In this document: one piece after another, positions 1 to 5,767 of the stretch
How positions within the stretch are numbered: the stretch's first letter is position 1
Layout: every line of letters starts with the position of its first letter
Source: Candidatus Fischerbacteria bacterium RBG_13_37_8
Lineage (GTDB): Bacteria > Acidobacteriota > HRBIN11 > MFGW01
Assembly (NCBI GenBank): GCA_001780385.1
Contig: MFGW01000045.1
Span: forward strand, 8,989-16,949
DNA length: 7,961 bases
Direction of reading: 5' to 3'
Made by a program: the position numbers and the translations under genes
Notes under the pieces: model-generated
What the model was told of the DNA's origin: nothing
Seen by the model: the letters and a program-made list of their open reading frames with translations, nothing else
The model's database searches: none

Positions 1-549
1 AGTTCATTGCTTTGCGGCGCTACACGAATCAATCATGAATCAGGCGAAGATGAGGAAATCCATATACCACATGCACTCTCTGCCGATGGAACAACAGTTG
101 TTGGCCTGGAATTCACTTACAAACGTCTCATCAATTCATACCGGAGCATCGCGTTCCAAACTGAATTTCTGACAAAAAATCTCGAAGGTACCTTCTACAA
201 AATAGTCGAACTCACTCATGTTGAAACATTACCCGTGAGTAAAGCTAATGCCGGTCTGTATGCACAAATGGTCTGGCGCTTCGATAAATACGGACGCTGG
301 AGAACAGGATTCCGTTATGACTTACTGTTCAAAAATGAAACCAAATTTGATGAAATCAATGCTGAATTACCCGATAATCTGTGGCGCTGCTCTGCTATGC
401 TGGAATTTAATCCAACCGAATTCTCACGCTTGCGGCTTCAGTATAACTACGACCGTTCTAAATGCTTCGAGGCTGAACATATAAAAAATCATGAATTCCT
501 GCTCGAACTTAATTTCTCCATCGGCGCACACGGCGCCCATAAATTTTAA
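1..549 (+). CDS. Outer-membrane beta-barrel protein, C-terminal part; putative metal receptor or porin
   Basis: The frame is open from base 1, so the start lies outside the window; 182 C-terminal residues and a TAA stop remain. The sequence alternates polar and aromatic or hydrophobic residues in short strands (for example GLYAQMVWRF, RLRLQYNYD, HEFLLELNFSIG). It ends in GAHGAHKF, with the terminal Phe expected of BAM-inserted barrels. From memory, barrels ending in GAHGAH plus an aromatic residue are often encoded beside zinc/manganese ABC transporters and annotated as TonB-dependent or porin-like metal receptors. That recollection is not proven here. The next gene, 147 bases downstream on the same strand, is a metal-binding protein, so a role in passing zinc or manganese across the outer membrane is a reasonable inference. 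The plug domain and TonB box, if any, would be upstream. The barrel call is fairly secure; the substrate is inferred from context. Confidence 0.72.
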   Translation, partial: SSLLCGATRINHESGEDEEIHIPHALSADGTTVVGLEFTYKRLINSYRSIAFQTEFLTKNLEGTFYKIVELTHVETLPVSKANAGLYAQMVWRFDKYGRWRTGFRYDLLFKNETKFDEINAELPDNLWRCSAMLEFNPTEFSRLRLQYNYDRSKCFEAEHIKNHEFLLELNFSIGAHGAHKF

Positions 550-582
550 CCAAAGATATAGCCTTGACAAAGGCCGCCAGGG

Positions 583-621
583 ATTGCCACGCACACCTTC
601 GGTGTGCTCGCAAATGGCAAT
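583..621. repeat. Intergenic nested hairpin element (ATTGCCA...TGGCAAT)
   Basis: Outer arms ATTGCCA (583-589) and TGGCAAT (615-621) enclose an inner perfect 7-bp stem, GCACACC (591-597) and GGTGTGC (601-607), with a TTC loop. The arrangement resembles dispersed GATTGCC...CTCGCAATG-type palindromes found in spacers of several bacterial phyla; that match is from memory. There is no T-run after it, so it is not a convincing terminator. Confidence 0.6.
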
Positions 622-623
622 GC

Positions 624-646
624 AGGGCGAACACAAGGTTCGCCCT
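624..646. repeat. Palindromic GGGCGAAC repeat, copy 1
   Basis: A perfect 9-bp inverted repeat, AGGGCGAAC (624-632) and GTTCGCCCT (638-646), with a 5-base ACAAG loop. A second copy with nearly the same sequence is at 2390-2416. Two close copies in one window indicate a dispersed intergenic repeat. Confidence 0.8.
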
Positions 647-648
647 TA

Positions 649-680
649 CTGTCCCCTGCCCACTGGCCACTGCTCACTTA
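649..680. repeat. Heptamer tandem repeat CTGNYCA, copy 1
   Basis: Units of 7 bp can be read as CTGTCCC, CTGCCCA, CTGGCCA and CTGCTCA (649-676), followed by a decayed CTTA. An 18-base stretch at 661-678 matches 2449-2466 at 17 positions. The array ends four bases before the Shine-Dalgarno sequence of the metal-binding protein gene. Confidence 0.65.
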
Positions 681-683
681 TGT

Positions 684-690
684 AAAGGAG
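684..690 (+). promoter_or_regulatory. Ribosome binding site fixing the start of the metal-binding protein
   Basis: AAAGGAG lies six bases before the ATG at 697. This selects 697 over the in-frame alternative start at 604, whose extra 31 residues would be translated from the repeat spacer and would precede a normal signal peptide. Confidence 0.85.
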
Positions 691-696
691 TTTACC

Positions 697-1593
697 ATGA
701 AAACATTATGTTTTTTGATAATACTGGCGCTGGTTGCATTGAATATATTCGCCGGCGACACACTTAGCATCGTCGTTACCTATCCCTACATTGAATCTAT
801 CGCGAAAGAAATCGGCAAAGAAAAAGTCGACGTATTCTGCCTGTCCAGAGGAAATGAAGACCCGCATTTTGTAGTACCTCGTCCCTCCTTCATTGGAAGA
901 TTGCGAAAAGCTGACATTTTTATCATCAATGGCGCATCACTGGAAATCGGCTTCGTGCCGCCTTTACTGCGCCAGGCTAACAATAGAAAAGTGAATCCCG
1001 GAAATCCAGGATTTCTCGACCTCTCTCAATTCGTCTCCATTATCAATAAACCTGAAAAAGTCAGCCGGGCTGAAGGTGATATTCATCCGGAAGGAAATCC
1101 TCATTTCCTCCTCGATTATTATAATATAGAACCAATTGCTGCCGCTATCCACGATATAATGATTAAAAATAAACCAGAACAAAAAGAATACTTCAACCAG
1201 AATTACAACCAATTCATTGCGCAATTGCATGAAAAAATTAAAGATTGGGATTCAAAAATCACCGTCCTTTCTAATATAAAAATAATCCAGTACCACCGCC
1301 TCTTCGATTATTTCTTCAAAAGGGCACAAATTACCATTTTTGCTGAAATTGAACCTAAACCGGGTATTCCTCCCACAGCCCGTCATAGTGAAGAAATTGT
1401 TACCTCAGCAAAAAATGATTCCGTCCACTCAGTTGTTATTGATGTCTACCACGATAAACGTGCGGCTGAAGAAATCGCTAAACGTATCAACACAAAATTT
1501 CTGATCCTCCCTCACGATGTACGAGCTCAAGATGATAGTAAAGATATCTTCACGCTGTTTGATACTATTATCAGGAGGCTTTCCAATGATTGA
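697..1593 (+). CDS. Periplasmic zinc/manganese-binding protein of an ABC transporter (TroA/ZnuA family, cluster A-I)
   Basis: This 298-residue protein captures a divalent metal in the periplasm and delivers it to the inner-membrane permease. Residues 1-20 are a signal peptide: a short basic start, a hydrophobic core, and cleavage probably after NIFAG or just before it. Likely ligands are His57 in DPH, His136 in HPEGNPH and His200 in QYHRLF; Asp274 in LPHDV is a candidate fourth. The family signature EPKPGIPPTARH is at 219-230. Three His plus one Asp is the TroA pattern, which binds zinc or manganese. The His-rich loop typical of ZnuA is absent, so the metal is uncertain. The stop overlaps the permease start by 8 bases, implying translational coupling. 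The ATG at 697 is chosen for its AAAGGAG site and signal peptide. Family is secure, specificity is not. Confidence 0.92.
   Translation: MKTLCFLIILALVALNIFAGDTLSIVVTYPYIESIAKEIGKEKVDVFCLSRGNEDPHFVVPRPSFIGRLRKADIFIINGASLEIGFVPPLLRQANNRKVNPGNPGFLDLSQFVSIINKPEKVSRAEGDIHPEGNPHFLLDYYNIEPIAAAIHDIMIKNKPEQKEYFNQNYNQFIAQLHEKIKDWDSKITVLSNIKIIQYHRLFDYFFKRAQITIFAEIEPKPGIPPTARHSEEIVTSAKNDSVHSVVIDVYHDKRAAEEIAKRINTKFLILPHDVRAQDDSKDIFTLFDTIIRRLSND
1573..1578 (+). promoter_or_regulatory. Ribosome binding site of the permease, inside the preceding gene
   Basis: AGGAGG sits seven bases before the ATG at 1586, within the last codons of the binding-protein gene. It supports starting the permease at 1586 and not at the upstream in-frame codon at 1517, which would add 23 residues before the first membrane helix. 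Confidence 0.85.
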
Positions 1594-2380
1594 TATACTT
1601 CTCAGCGCTTTCCTGCTTTCCCTGGTCTTGCTCGGTATTCATTCCTATTACGGCTTGCATATTATCCGAAGGGGCATTATCTTCACTGACCTGGCAATCG
1701 GACAAATGGCAGCTTTCGGCGCTGCCGTCTCTATCTTCTTCTTCCACGCACACTACCTGTACATTATCTCACTGATCTTCGCCCTGATTGGCGCATCTCT
1801 TATCGCTATTACTGCGAAAAAAAATATCAGCCATGAAGCATTCATCGGTCTCGTCTACGCTCTCGGTATCAGCGCCGCCGTCATACTCCTCTCCAAATCA
1901 CCTCGCGGTACGGAAGATTTTCAGAAATTATTGGCATCCGACATCCTCTTCGTCTCCTACCACGAAGTAATAAAAACTGCTATCCTGTACACCATCATCG
2001 GCCTGTTCCTATTCTTTATCGTAGACAAAACCAAAGGCGTGCTCCATGAATTCCTCTTCTTCCTTACCTTCGCTATCACCGTTACCTCTTCAGTAAACCT
2101 CACCGGTGTCCTCGTCGTATTCTCAATACTCGTCGCTCCTGCTTATATTATCTCATTCTTCCGCAAAAGCTTCTGCCAAAAATTAATCGGCGCCTGGATC
2201 ATCGGCACCATTATCAATTCAATTGCAATCGTCATCTCCTATTATATGGACTTCCCCACCGGCTACACTATCATCGCCCTGTATTCACTTCTGGGAATAA
2301 TAATCGCTACTATTAAAAAACAGATGCTCCTCTCCAATGATACTCTTACAGAATGTATGCAAAATAATAATAAGAAATAG
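1586..2380 (+). CDS. Zinc/manganese ABC transporter permease (ABC-3 family, ZnuB-like)
   Basis: This 264-residue, strongly hydrophobic protein forms the transmembrane channel through which the metal enters the cytoplasm. It is slightly short, but its length is normal for the ABC-3 (PF00950) family. Family signatures are GLHIIRRGIIFTDLAIGQMA (23-42), GVLVVFSILVAPA (174-186) and FPTGYTI (223-229). I count about seven to eight hydrophobic segments, the first at 4-20 and the last at 227-243, with a short charged C-terminal tail. It starts inside the end of the binding-protein gene, so the two are one transcript and probably made in matched amounts. A working importer also needs an ATP-binding subunit (ZnuC-like). 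None follows: the next gene is on the other strand, so that subunit must lie upstream of this window, elsewhere, or be absent. Confidence 0.93.
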   Translation: MIDILLSAFLLSLVLLGIHSYYGLHIIRRGIIFTDLAIGQMAAFGAAVSIFFFHAHYLYIISLIFALIGASLIAITAKKNISHEAFIGLVYALGISAAVILLSKSPRGTEDFQKLLASDILFVSYHEVIKTAILYTIIGLFLFFIVDKTKGVLHEFLFFLTFAITVTSSVNLTGVLVVFSILVAPAYIISFFRKSFCQKLIGAWIIGTIINSIAIVISYYMDFPTGYTIIALYSLLGIIIATIKKQMLLSNDTLTECMQNNNKK

Positions 2381-2389
2381 ATTGTTCTA

Positions 2390-2416
2390 CAAGGGCGAAC
2401 ACAAGGGTCGCCCTTG
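2390..2416. repeat. Palindromic GGGCGA repeat, copy 2
   Basis: A perfect 9-bp stem, CAAGGGCGA (2390-2398) and TCGCCCTTG (2408-2416), with a 9-base loop. It repeats the element at 624-646 with one change in the right arm (GGGTCG for GGTTCG). It lies between the convergent permease and catalase genes, where a hairpin could help end transcription from both sides. Neither side has a tight T-run, so I class it as a repeat and not a terminator. Confidence 0.8.
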
Positions 2417-2434
2417 CAATATATTTCAAGTGTT

Positions 2435-2467
2435 AACTGACCACTGATCACTGGCCACTGATCACTG
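2435..2467. repeat. Heptamer tandem repeat CTGNYCA, copy 2
   Basis: Four clean 7-bp units, CTGACCA, CTGATCA, CTGGCCA and CTGATCA (2437-2464), are followed by a partial CTG. Several units contain the 6-bp palindromes TGATCA or TGGCCA separated by a single C. The array ends just after the stop codon of the catalase gene and lies in the same order relative to its GGGCGA palindrome as at 624-680. Confidence 0.85.
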
Positions 2468-2470
2468 TTT

Positions 2471-3910
2471 TCAAAGGAGTAACTTAGCGACTCCCTCACC
2501 TAAAGTTTTATCTGCTTTGCTGAAATGCGCTACCATCTTATCCTGTATAGCTTTCGGTACCTTCTTGAGACTGGATGCAAAATTATTTATGAGCAACTTC
2601 TGCTGCTCAGGTGTCATTAACCGGTAAAGATTACCCGGTTGTATATAATCATCATCTACTCCACGCTTCTGCTCATAACGATCCGCATCACCGGATATCT
2701 TCAGCGGCGGTTCATTAAATGCAGGATCTTCCACCGGTCCATCAAAACTGTTCGGCTCATAATTCACATCAGCTCCGCTGTTGCCATCAAATCTCATATA
2801 ACCATCCCGCTGATAATTGCTCACCTCTGCAACGCGTGGACGATTGATCGGCAGTTTTTCATAATTAACACCAAGCCGGTATCGATGTGCATCCGCATAC
2901 GCAAAAATACGTGCCTGCAACATCTTGCATGGTGAAAAAGATATCCCGCGTACTACGTTGGCTGGCGAAAAAGCTGCCTGCTCTACCTCGGCAAAATAAT
3001 TCTCCGGATTGCGATTCAATTCCATTACTCCTACTTCAATCAAAGGATAATCACTATGCGGCCATACCTTGGTTAAATCAAATGGATTCCATCGGTACTT
3101 CGGCGCTTCTTCTTCCGGCATCACCTGCACAGAAAATTTCCACTTGGGATATTCCCCGCGCTCGATCATTTCAAATAATTGGCGTGTATGATAATCCGCA
3201 TCCTTGCCTACCATGCTGTCCGCTTCTTCCTGACTCATAGTCTTTATCCCCTGCAGTGTCTTAAAATGAAATTTCACCCAAAATCGTTCATTCTTCGCAT
3301 TGATAAAACTATACGCATGACTCCCATATCCATTCATGAAAGGAATCCCCGCTGGAATACCACGATCTGAAAATAATATCATTACCTGGTGCAATGATTC
3401 CGGTACCTGTGACCAAAAATCCCACCACATCACCTCGGAACGTAAATTGGTCTGCGGTACTCGTTTCTGAGTGTGAATGAAATCTGGAAATTTGATCGCA
3501 TCACGCACAAAAAATACAGGCGTATTATTTCCTACCATGTCCCAGTTGCCTTCTTCCGTGTAAAATTTTAACGCAAATCCTCTTACATCACGCACCGTAT
3601 CAGCAGAACCTTTTTCACCTGCCACGGTAGAAAATCGACCGAACATCTCAGTCTTTTTTCCTACCTCGGAAAATATGCGCGCTTTCGTGTATTTTGTGAT
3701 GTCACCAGTAATGGTTAAAATTCCGTGAGCACCTGCTGCCTTCGCATGTACAACACGCTCAGGTATGCGTTCACGATTAAAATGAGCCAGCTTCTCCAGC
3801 AGGTAATGATCCTGTAACAAGGTTGGACCTCGCTCCCCCGCCGTAAGTGAAGTCTGATTATCACCGACTGGTATTCCAGCAGCTGTCGTTATTGTCTTTT
3901 TCTTTTTCAT
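2471..3910 (-). CDS. katA: Monofunctional haem catalase (small-subunit, clade 3 type)
   Basis: This 479-residue enzyme turns hydrogen peroxide into water and oxygen using haem b. The distal-site signature FNRERIPERVVHAKAAGAHG (44-63) carries the catalytic His55. Asn128 in DMVGNNTPVFF is the distal asparagine, and RIFAYADAHRYRLG (334-347) carries the proximal haem ligand Tyr338 with Arg334. Length and order fit the small-subunit class; there is no C-terminal flavodoxin-like domain and no signal peptide, so it is cytoplasmic. The ATG at 3910 is chosen because GGGAGGAG precedes it; longer in-frame starts would run into the upstream gene. It follows perR by 31 bases on the same strand with no visible promoter between, so PerR probably controls it through the shared promoter. 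The C-terminus ends KLLL right at the repeat array. All active-site residues are present and the enzyme looks functional. The symbol katA is by family only. Confidence 0.96.
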   Translation of the reverse strand: MKKKKTITTAAGIPVGDNQTSLTAGERGPTLLQDHYLLEKLAHFNRERIPERVVHAKAAGAHGILTITGDITKYTKARIFSEVGKKTEMFGRFSTVAGEKGSADTVRDVRGFALKFYTEEGNWDMVGNNTPVFFVRDAIKFPDFIHTQKRVPQTNLRSEVMWWDFWSQVPESLHQVMILFSDRGIPAGIPFMNGYGSHAYSFINAKNERFWVKFHFKTLQGIKTMSQEEADSMVGKDADYHTRQLFEMIERGEYPKWKFSVQVMPEEEAPKYRWNPFDLTKVWPHSDYPLIEVGVMELNRNPENYFAEVEQAAFSPANVVRGISFSPCKMLQARIFAYADAHRYRLGVNYEKLPINRPRVAEVSNYQRDGYMRFDGNSGADVNYEPNSFDGPVEDPAFNEPPLKISGDADRYEQKRGVDDDYIQPGNLYRLMTPEQQKLLINNFASSLKKVPKAIQDKMVAHFSKADKTLGEGVAKLLL

Positions 3911-3914
3911 TGTT

Positions 3915-3922
3915 CTCCTCCC
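3915..3922 (-). promoter_or_regulatory. Strong ribosome binding site of the catalase
   Basis: On the minus strand GGGAGGAG precedes the ATG at 3910 by four bases. It fixes the catalase start inside the 31-base perR-catalase gap and contrasts with perR, which has no such site. Confidence 0.85.
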
Positions 3923-3941
3923 GGTTTTTATTTTATGGTAA

Positions 3942-4391
3942 TTATGTTTTCTTGATATTCCTTTGACAATCCTTGCATATACCGCAGATAATAACACGCT
4001 TTTTTGTTACTTTGAAATTGCATGTCAATCCGACAGGCGCATGCAACCTGTCATATGCTTCATGAGTGAAATCAATTATCTTTCCGCATTTCTCACAATG
4101 AAGATGATGATGATTATTCATGTTTGGATCAAATCGTTTTGTGTTTCCAAATCCTTCCACCGTATTTATCAAATTACAATCAGAGAAGGTCAGCAGAGTA
4201 CGATGAACAGTATCAAATGAAATATTAGGAAATTCTTTTCTAACCGTTTCATATACTTCAGTAGTATCAGGATGTTGTCGTGATTGAGCAACTATTTTAT
4301 AGATGAATATCCGTTGTGGTGTAATTTTCAGGTGAGCTTTTTTGCATTTATCAAGGAATGTTTCTAATTTGAGAGCGTCATTTATTTTCAT
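3942..4391 (-). CDS. perR: Peroxide-sensing Fur-family repressor (PerR)
   Basis: This 149-residue regulator binds DNA with Fe or Mn in its sensing site and is released when peroxide oxidises the iron form. The N-terminal winged helix covers roughly 8-85 (KITPQR, SFDTVHRTLLTF). Compared with Bacillus subtilis PerR, every metal residue is present at a constant offset of three: His40, Asp88, His94, His96 and Asp107 for the sensing metal, and Cys99, Cys102, Cys139 and Cys142 for the structural zinc. Asp at 107 is the PerR state; Fur proteins usually have Glu there. Cys136 is extra. It is the first gene of an operon with the catalase, its obvious target. The ATG at 4391 has no Shine-Dalgarno sequence and lies at the predicted transcription start, so translation is probably leaderless. 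No later ATG, GTG or TTG would spare the N-terminal helix. Confidence 0.93.
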   Translation of the reverse strand: MKINDALKLETFLDKCKKAHLKITPQRIFIYKIVAQSRQHPDTTEVYETVRKEFPNISFDTVHRTLLTFSDCNLINTVEGFGNTKRFDPNMNNHHHLHCEKCGKIIDFTHEAYDRLHAPVGLTCNFKVTKKRVIICGICKDCQRNIKKT

Positions 4392-4397
4392 ATTGCT

Positions 4398-4426
4398 ATT
4401 ATATAGTATTTATTCTTATTTGTCAA
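4398..4426 (-). promoter_or_regulatory. Consensus sigma-70 promoter of the perR-catalase operon
   Basis: On the minus strand TTGACA (4426-4421) and TATAAT (4403-4398) are both perfect and separated by 17 bases. Transcription should start about 6-8 bases after the -10, at 4392-4390, which coincides with the ATG at 4391-4389. An imperfect dyad, TACTATATAATAGCA (4408-4394), overlaps the -10 and could be a PerR operator, though it matches the Bacillus consensus only weakly. Confidence 0.85.
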
Positions 4427-4438
4427 ATCACCACATAT

Positions 4439-4453
4439 GTTCAAGGTTCGAGG
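4439..4453. repeat. Short heptamer repeat GTTCRAG
   Basis: Two 7-bp units, GTTCAAG and GTTCGAG, stand end to end with a further G. The array is short and could be chance alone. It lies directly beside the other repeats of this spacer and has the same 7-bp period. Confidence 0.4.
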
Positions 4454-4515
4454 TGGCTTCGCATCTTTAATTCTATTCCCCATTCCCTAGTCCCTAATTC
4501 GGCCTGTGAAGCCAC
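4453..4515. repeat. Inverted repeat enclosing a heptamer array
   Basis: GTGGCTTCGCA (4453-4463) pairs with TGTGAAGCCAC (4505-4515), 11 positions with one G-U type pair. The 41-base interior contains the ATTCCCY heptamers. It stands downstream of the broken Kelch/SLH gene and upstream of the perR promoter, so a hairpin could separate their transcripts; there is no T-run. Confidence 0.6.
4475..4500. repeat. Heptamer tandem repeat ATTCCCY
   Basis: The units ATTCCCC, ATTCCCT and AGTCCCT are followed by partial AATTC. The sequence is unrelated to the CTGNYCA arrays but shares the exact 7-bp period and the intergenic location. Confidence 0.75.
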
Positions 4516-4524
4516 TATTGCAAC

Positions 4525-4944
4525 TCACATGCTCAGGTCAAATGCATTTACCAGGAATTTTGCCATCTGATCCCTGCTGACAATCTCATTGGGGCAAAAT
4601 AAAGAAGCTCCGCATCCTGATATTACTCCCGCATTATAAAGCGCTTCAATATAACCACAAAAAGGATTGTCCGTTGGCACATCAGTAAAAATTCCTGTGC
4701 ATGGTGAACTCGGGCATGATCCTGGATTCGCTATTTCCATTGCTAAACAAACCATTTTAGCCATAGCTTGTCTCTGCGTACTGTACAATGGACAAAATAA
4801 TAATGGATTAGCCTGACACCCTGAAACCACTTGAAGCTGATACAATGCTTCAATAAAGGGACAGAATACATTAGCGGTTAGCACATCAGAAAAAACTTCC
4901 TGGCAACCTGCTGTAACGCAAGAACCTGGAGTAAACACATTCAT
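4525..4944 (-). pseudogene. Fragment 4: S-layer homology repeats, C-terminal end
   Basis: Two SLH-type repeats end the protein. The first has EVFSDVLTANVFCPFIEALY, VVSGC and RQAMAKMVCLAMEI. The second has GIFTDVPTDNPFCGYIEALY, VISGC and RDQMAKFLVNAF, with the stop at 4525. Before the ATG at 4944 the frame already reads AIFICKSM, the tail of a further SLH repeat (compare AKMVCLAM), so the ATG is internal. Paired cysteines and the FADVP-like motif place it in the Cys-containing SLH class, which holds proteins at the cell surface. The preceding repeat is cut at about 4970, where it is fused out of frame to fragment 3. Confidence 0.75.
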
Positions 4945-5767
4945 AGACTTGCATATAAATATCGCTGCCTGCCATTATAGTTCCATAAGTGGCTGTATTC
5001 TGAATAATGACAACAGGATCACTCGTAGATAATATTCCAACAGTATTAACAGAATCTGCCGTCCCTGAATTCTGCAAATGACCGATCAATAATACAGGCT
5101 CATCAGTTTCTATGATGCCATTTTCAGTATTGCTTCCAGAATCATCTATTTCAGGTTTTATTAATAAATATTGCTGTAATAAAATGTACGTTACTATTAT
5201 TTTCATTTTCACTTTTCGTATTAGAGTTCCATCTGTAGCATTAACATAAAACATATATTCGCCTGGTTGTACTGCTGAAGCAACGGTTACCGTTAACGTA
5301 CTGCTTATTGAGTCATTTGGTGGGGGAGTTACCGGATTGGGTGTAAAATCACAGCTAATTCCGGTTGGCAATCCCTCGCATGATAACGTTACCGGACTGC
5401 TAAAATTATTAATTGAAGTTATGGTGCTGGAGGTTGCCTCGCTTGTTCCTCGCAAAATATTAAGAACTGAAGGATCACATTCTAATAAATAATACGGCTC
5501 TACAAGGCAATATCTTCCGCCAGTATCAGAAGAGAAAAATGGCTCTGTAATACCTGCCCATATAATCATTTCAGAATTTGTCCAAACAGCAGAATAACGA
5601 CCCCTTGCTATCGCCGCATTGTCAAGTGAAGTCGGAACCCACGTATCAGTTACAGGATTATATCTGCCTCCAGTATCTACATGAACTGCACCACTCTCGC
5701 CCCCCCAGACAATCATTTCCGTCCCGGTCCATACTGCTTTATGATTGTATCTTCCATCTACGCCCAT
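4886..5767 (-). pseudogene. Fragment 3: Kelch repeats and Ig/CARDB-like domains
   Basis: The frame begins in mid-repeat. Good sequence (NEWQIM, then GRYNHKAVWTGTEMIVWGG) already precedes the first ATG, which argues against a true start. Two Kelch-like blades follow, with TGGRYNPVTDTW and GRYSAVWTNSEMIIWAG. An Ig-like segment contains SSPVTLSCEGLPTGISCDF. A CARDB-like segment contains IKPEIDDSGSNTENGIIE and HLQNSGTADSVNTVG. After IMAGSD the frame turns to nonsense and stops at 4886. Kelch blades form propellers and normally come in five to seven; two are not enough for a closed propeller. The stop-start overlap TAATG with fragment 2 is an accident of the junction and not evidence of coupling. 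Confidence 0.7.

Noticed and set aside
437..680. CRISPR array or mobile element in the repeat-rich spacer
   Set aside because: The repeats are 7-bp units or single hairpins with no 25-40 bp direct repeats and no transposase in the window.
604..696. N-terminal extension of the metal-binding protein starting at 604
   Set aside because: The extra residues come from the palindrome and heptamer repeats, and a strong ribosome binding site plus a signal peptide point to 697.
2390..2416. Rho-independent terminator between the convergent permease and catalase genes
   Set aside because: The stem is perfect, but neither side is followed by a run of T, and the same element occurs within the metal locus at 624-646, where termination would be unhelpful.
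2471..2485. AAAGGAGT on the plus strand as a ribosome binding site, echoing the one at 684-690
   Set aside because: No plus-strand gene follows; these bases are the last codons and stop of the catalase.
2639..3370. Plus-strand open frames inside the catalase gene
   Set aside because: They are antisense shadows of a gene whose active-site residues are all intact, and have no recognisable domains or ribosome binding sites.
3911..3941. Separate PerR operator or promoter between perR and the catalase gene
   Set aside because: The gap is only 31 bases, mostly ribosome binding site, with no -35/-10 pair or dyad.
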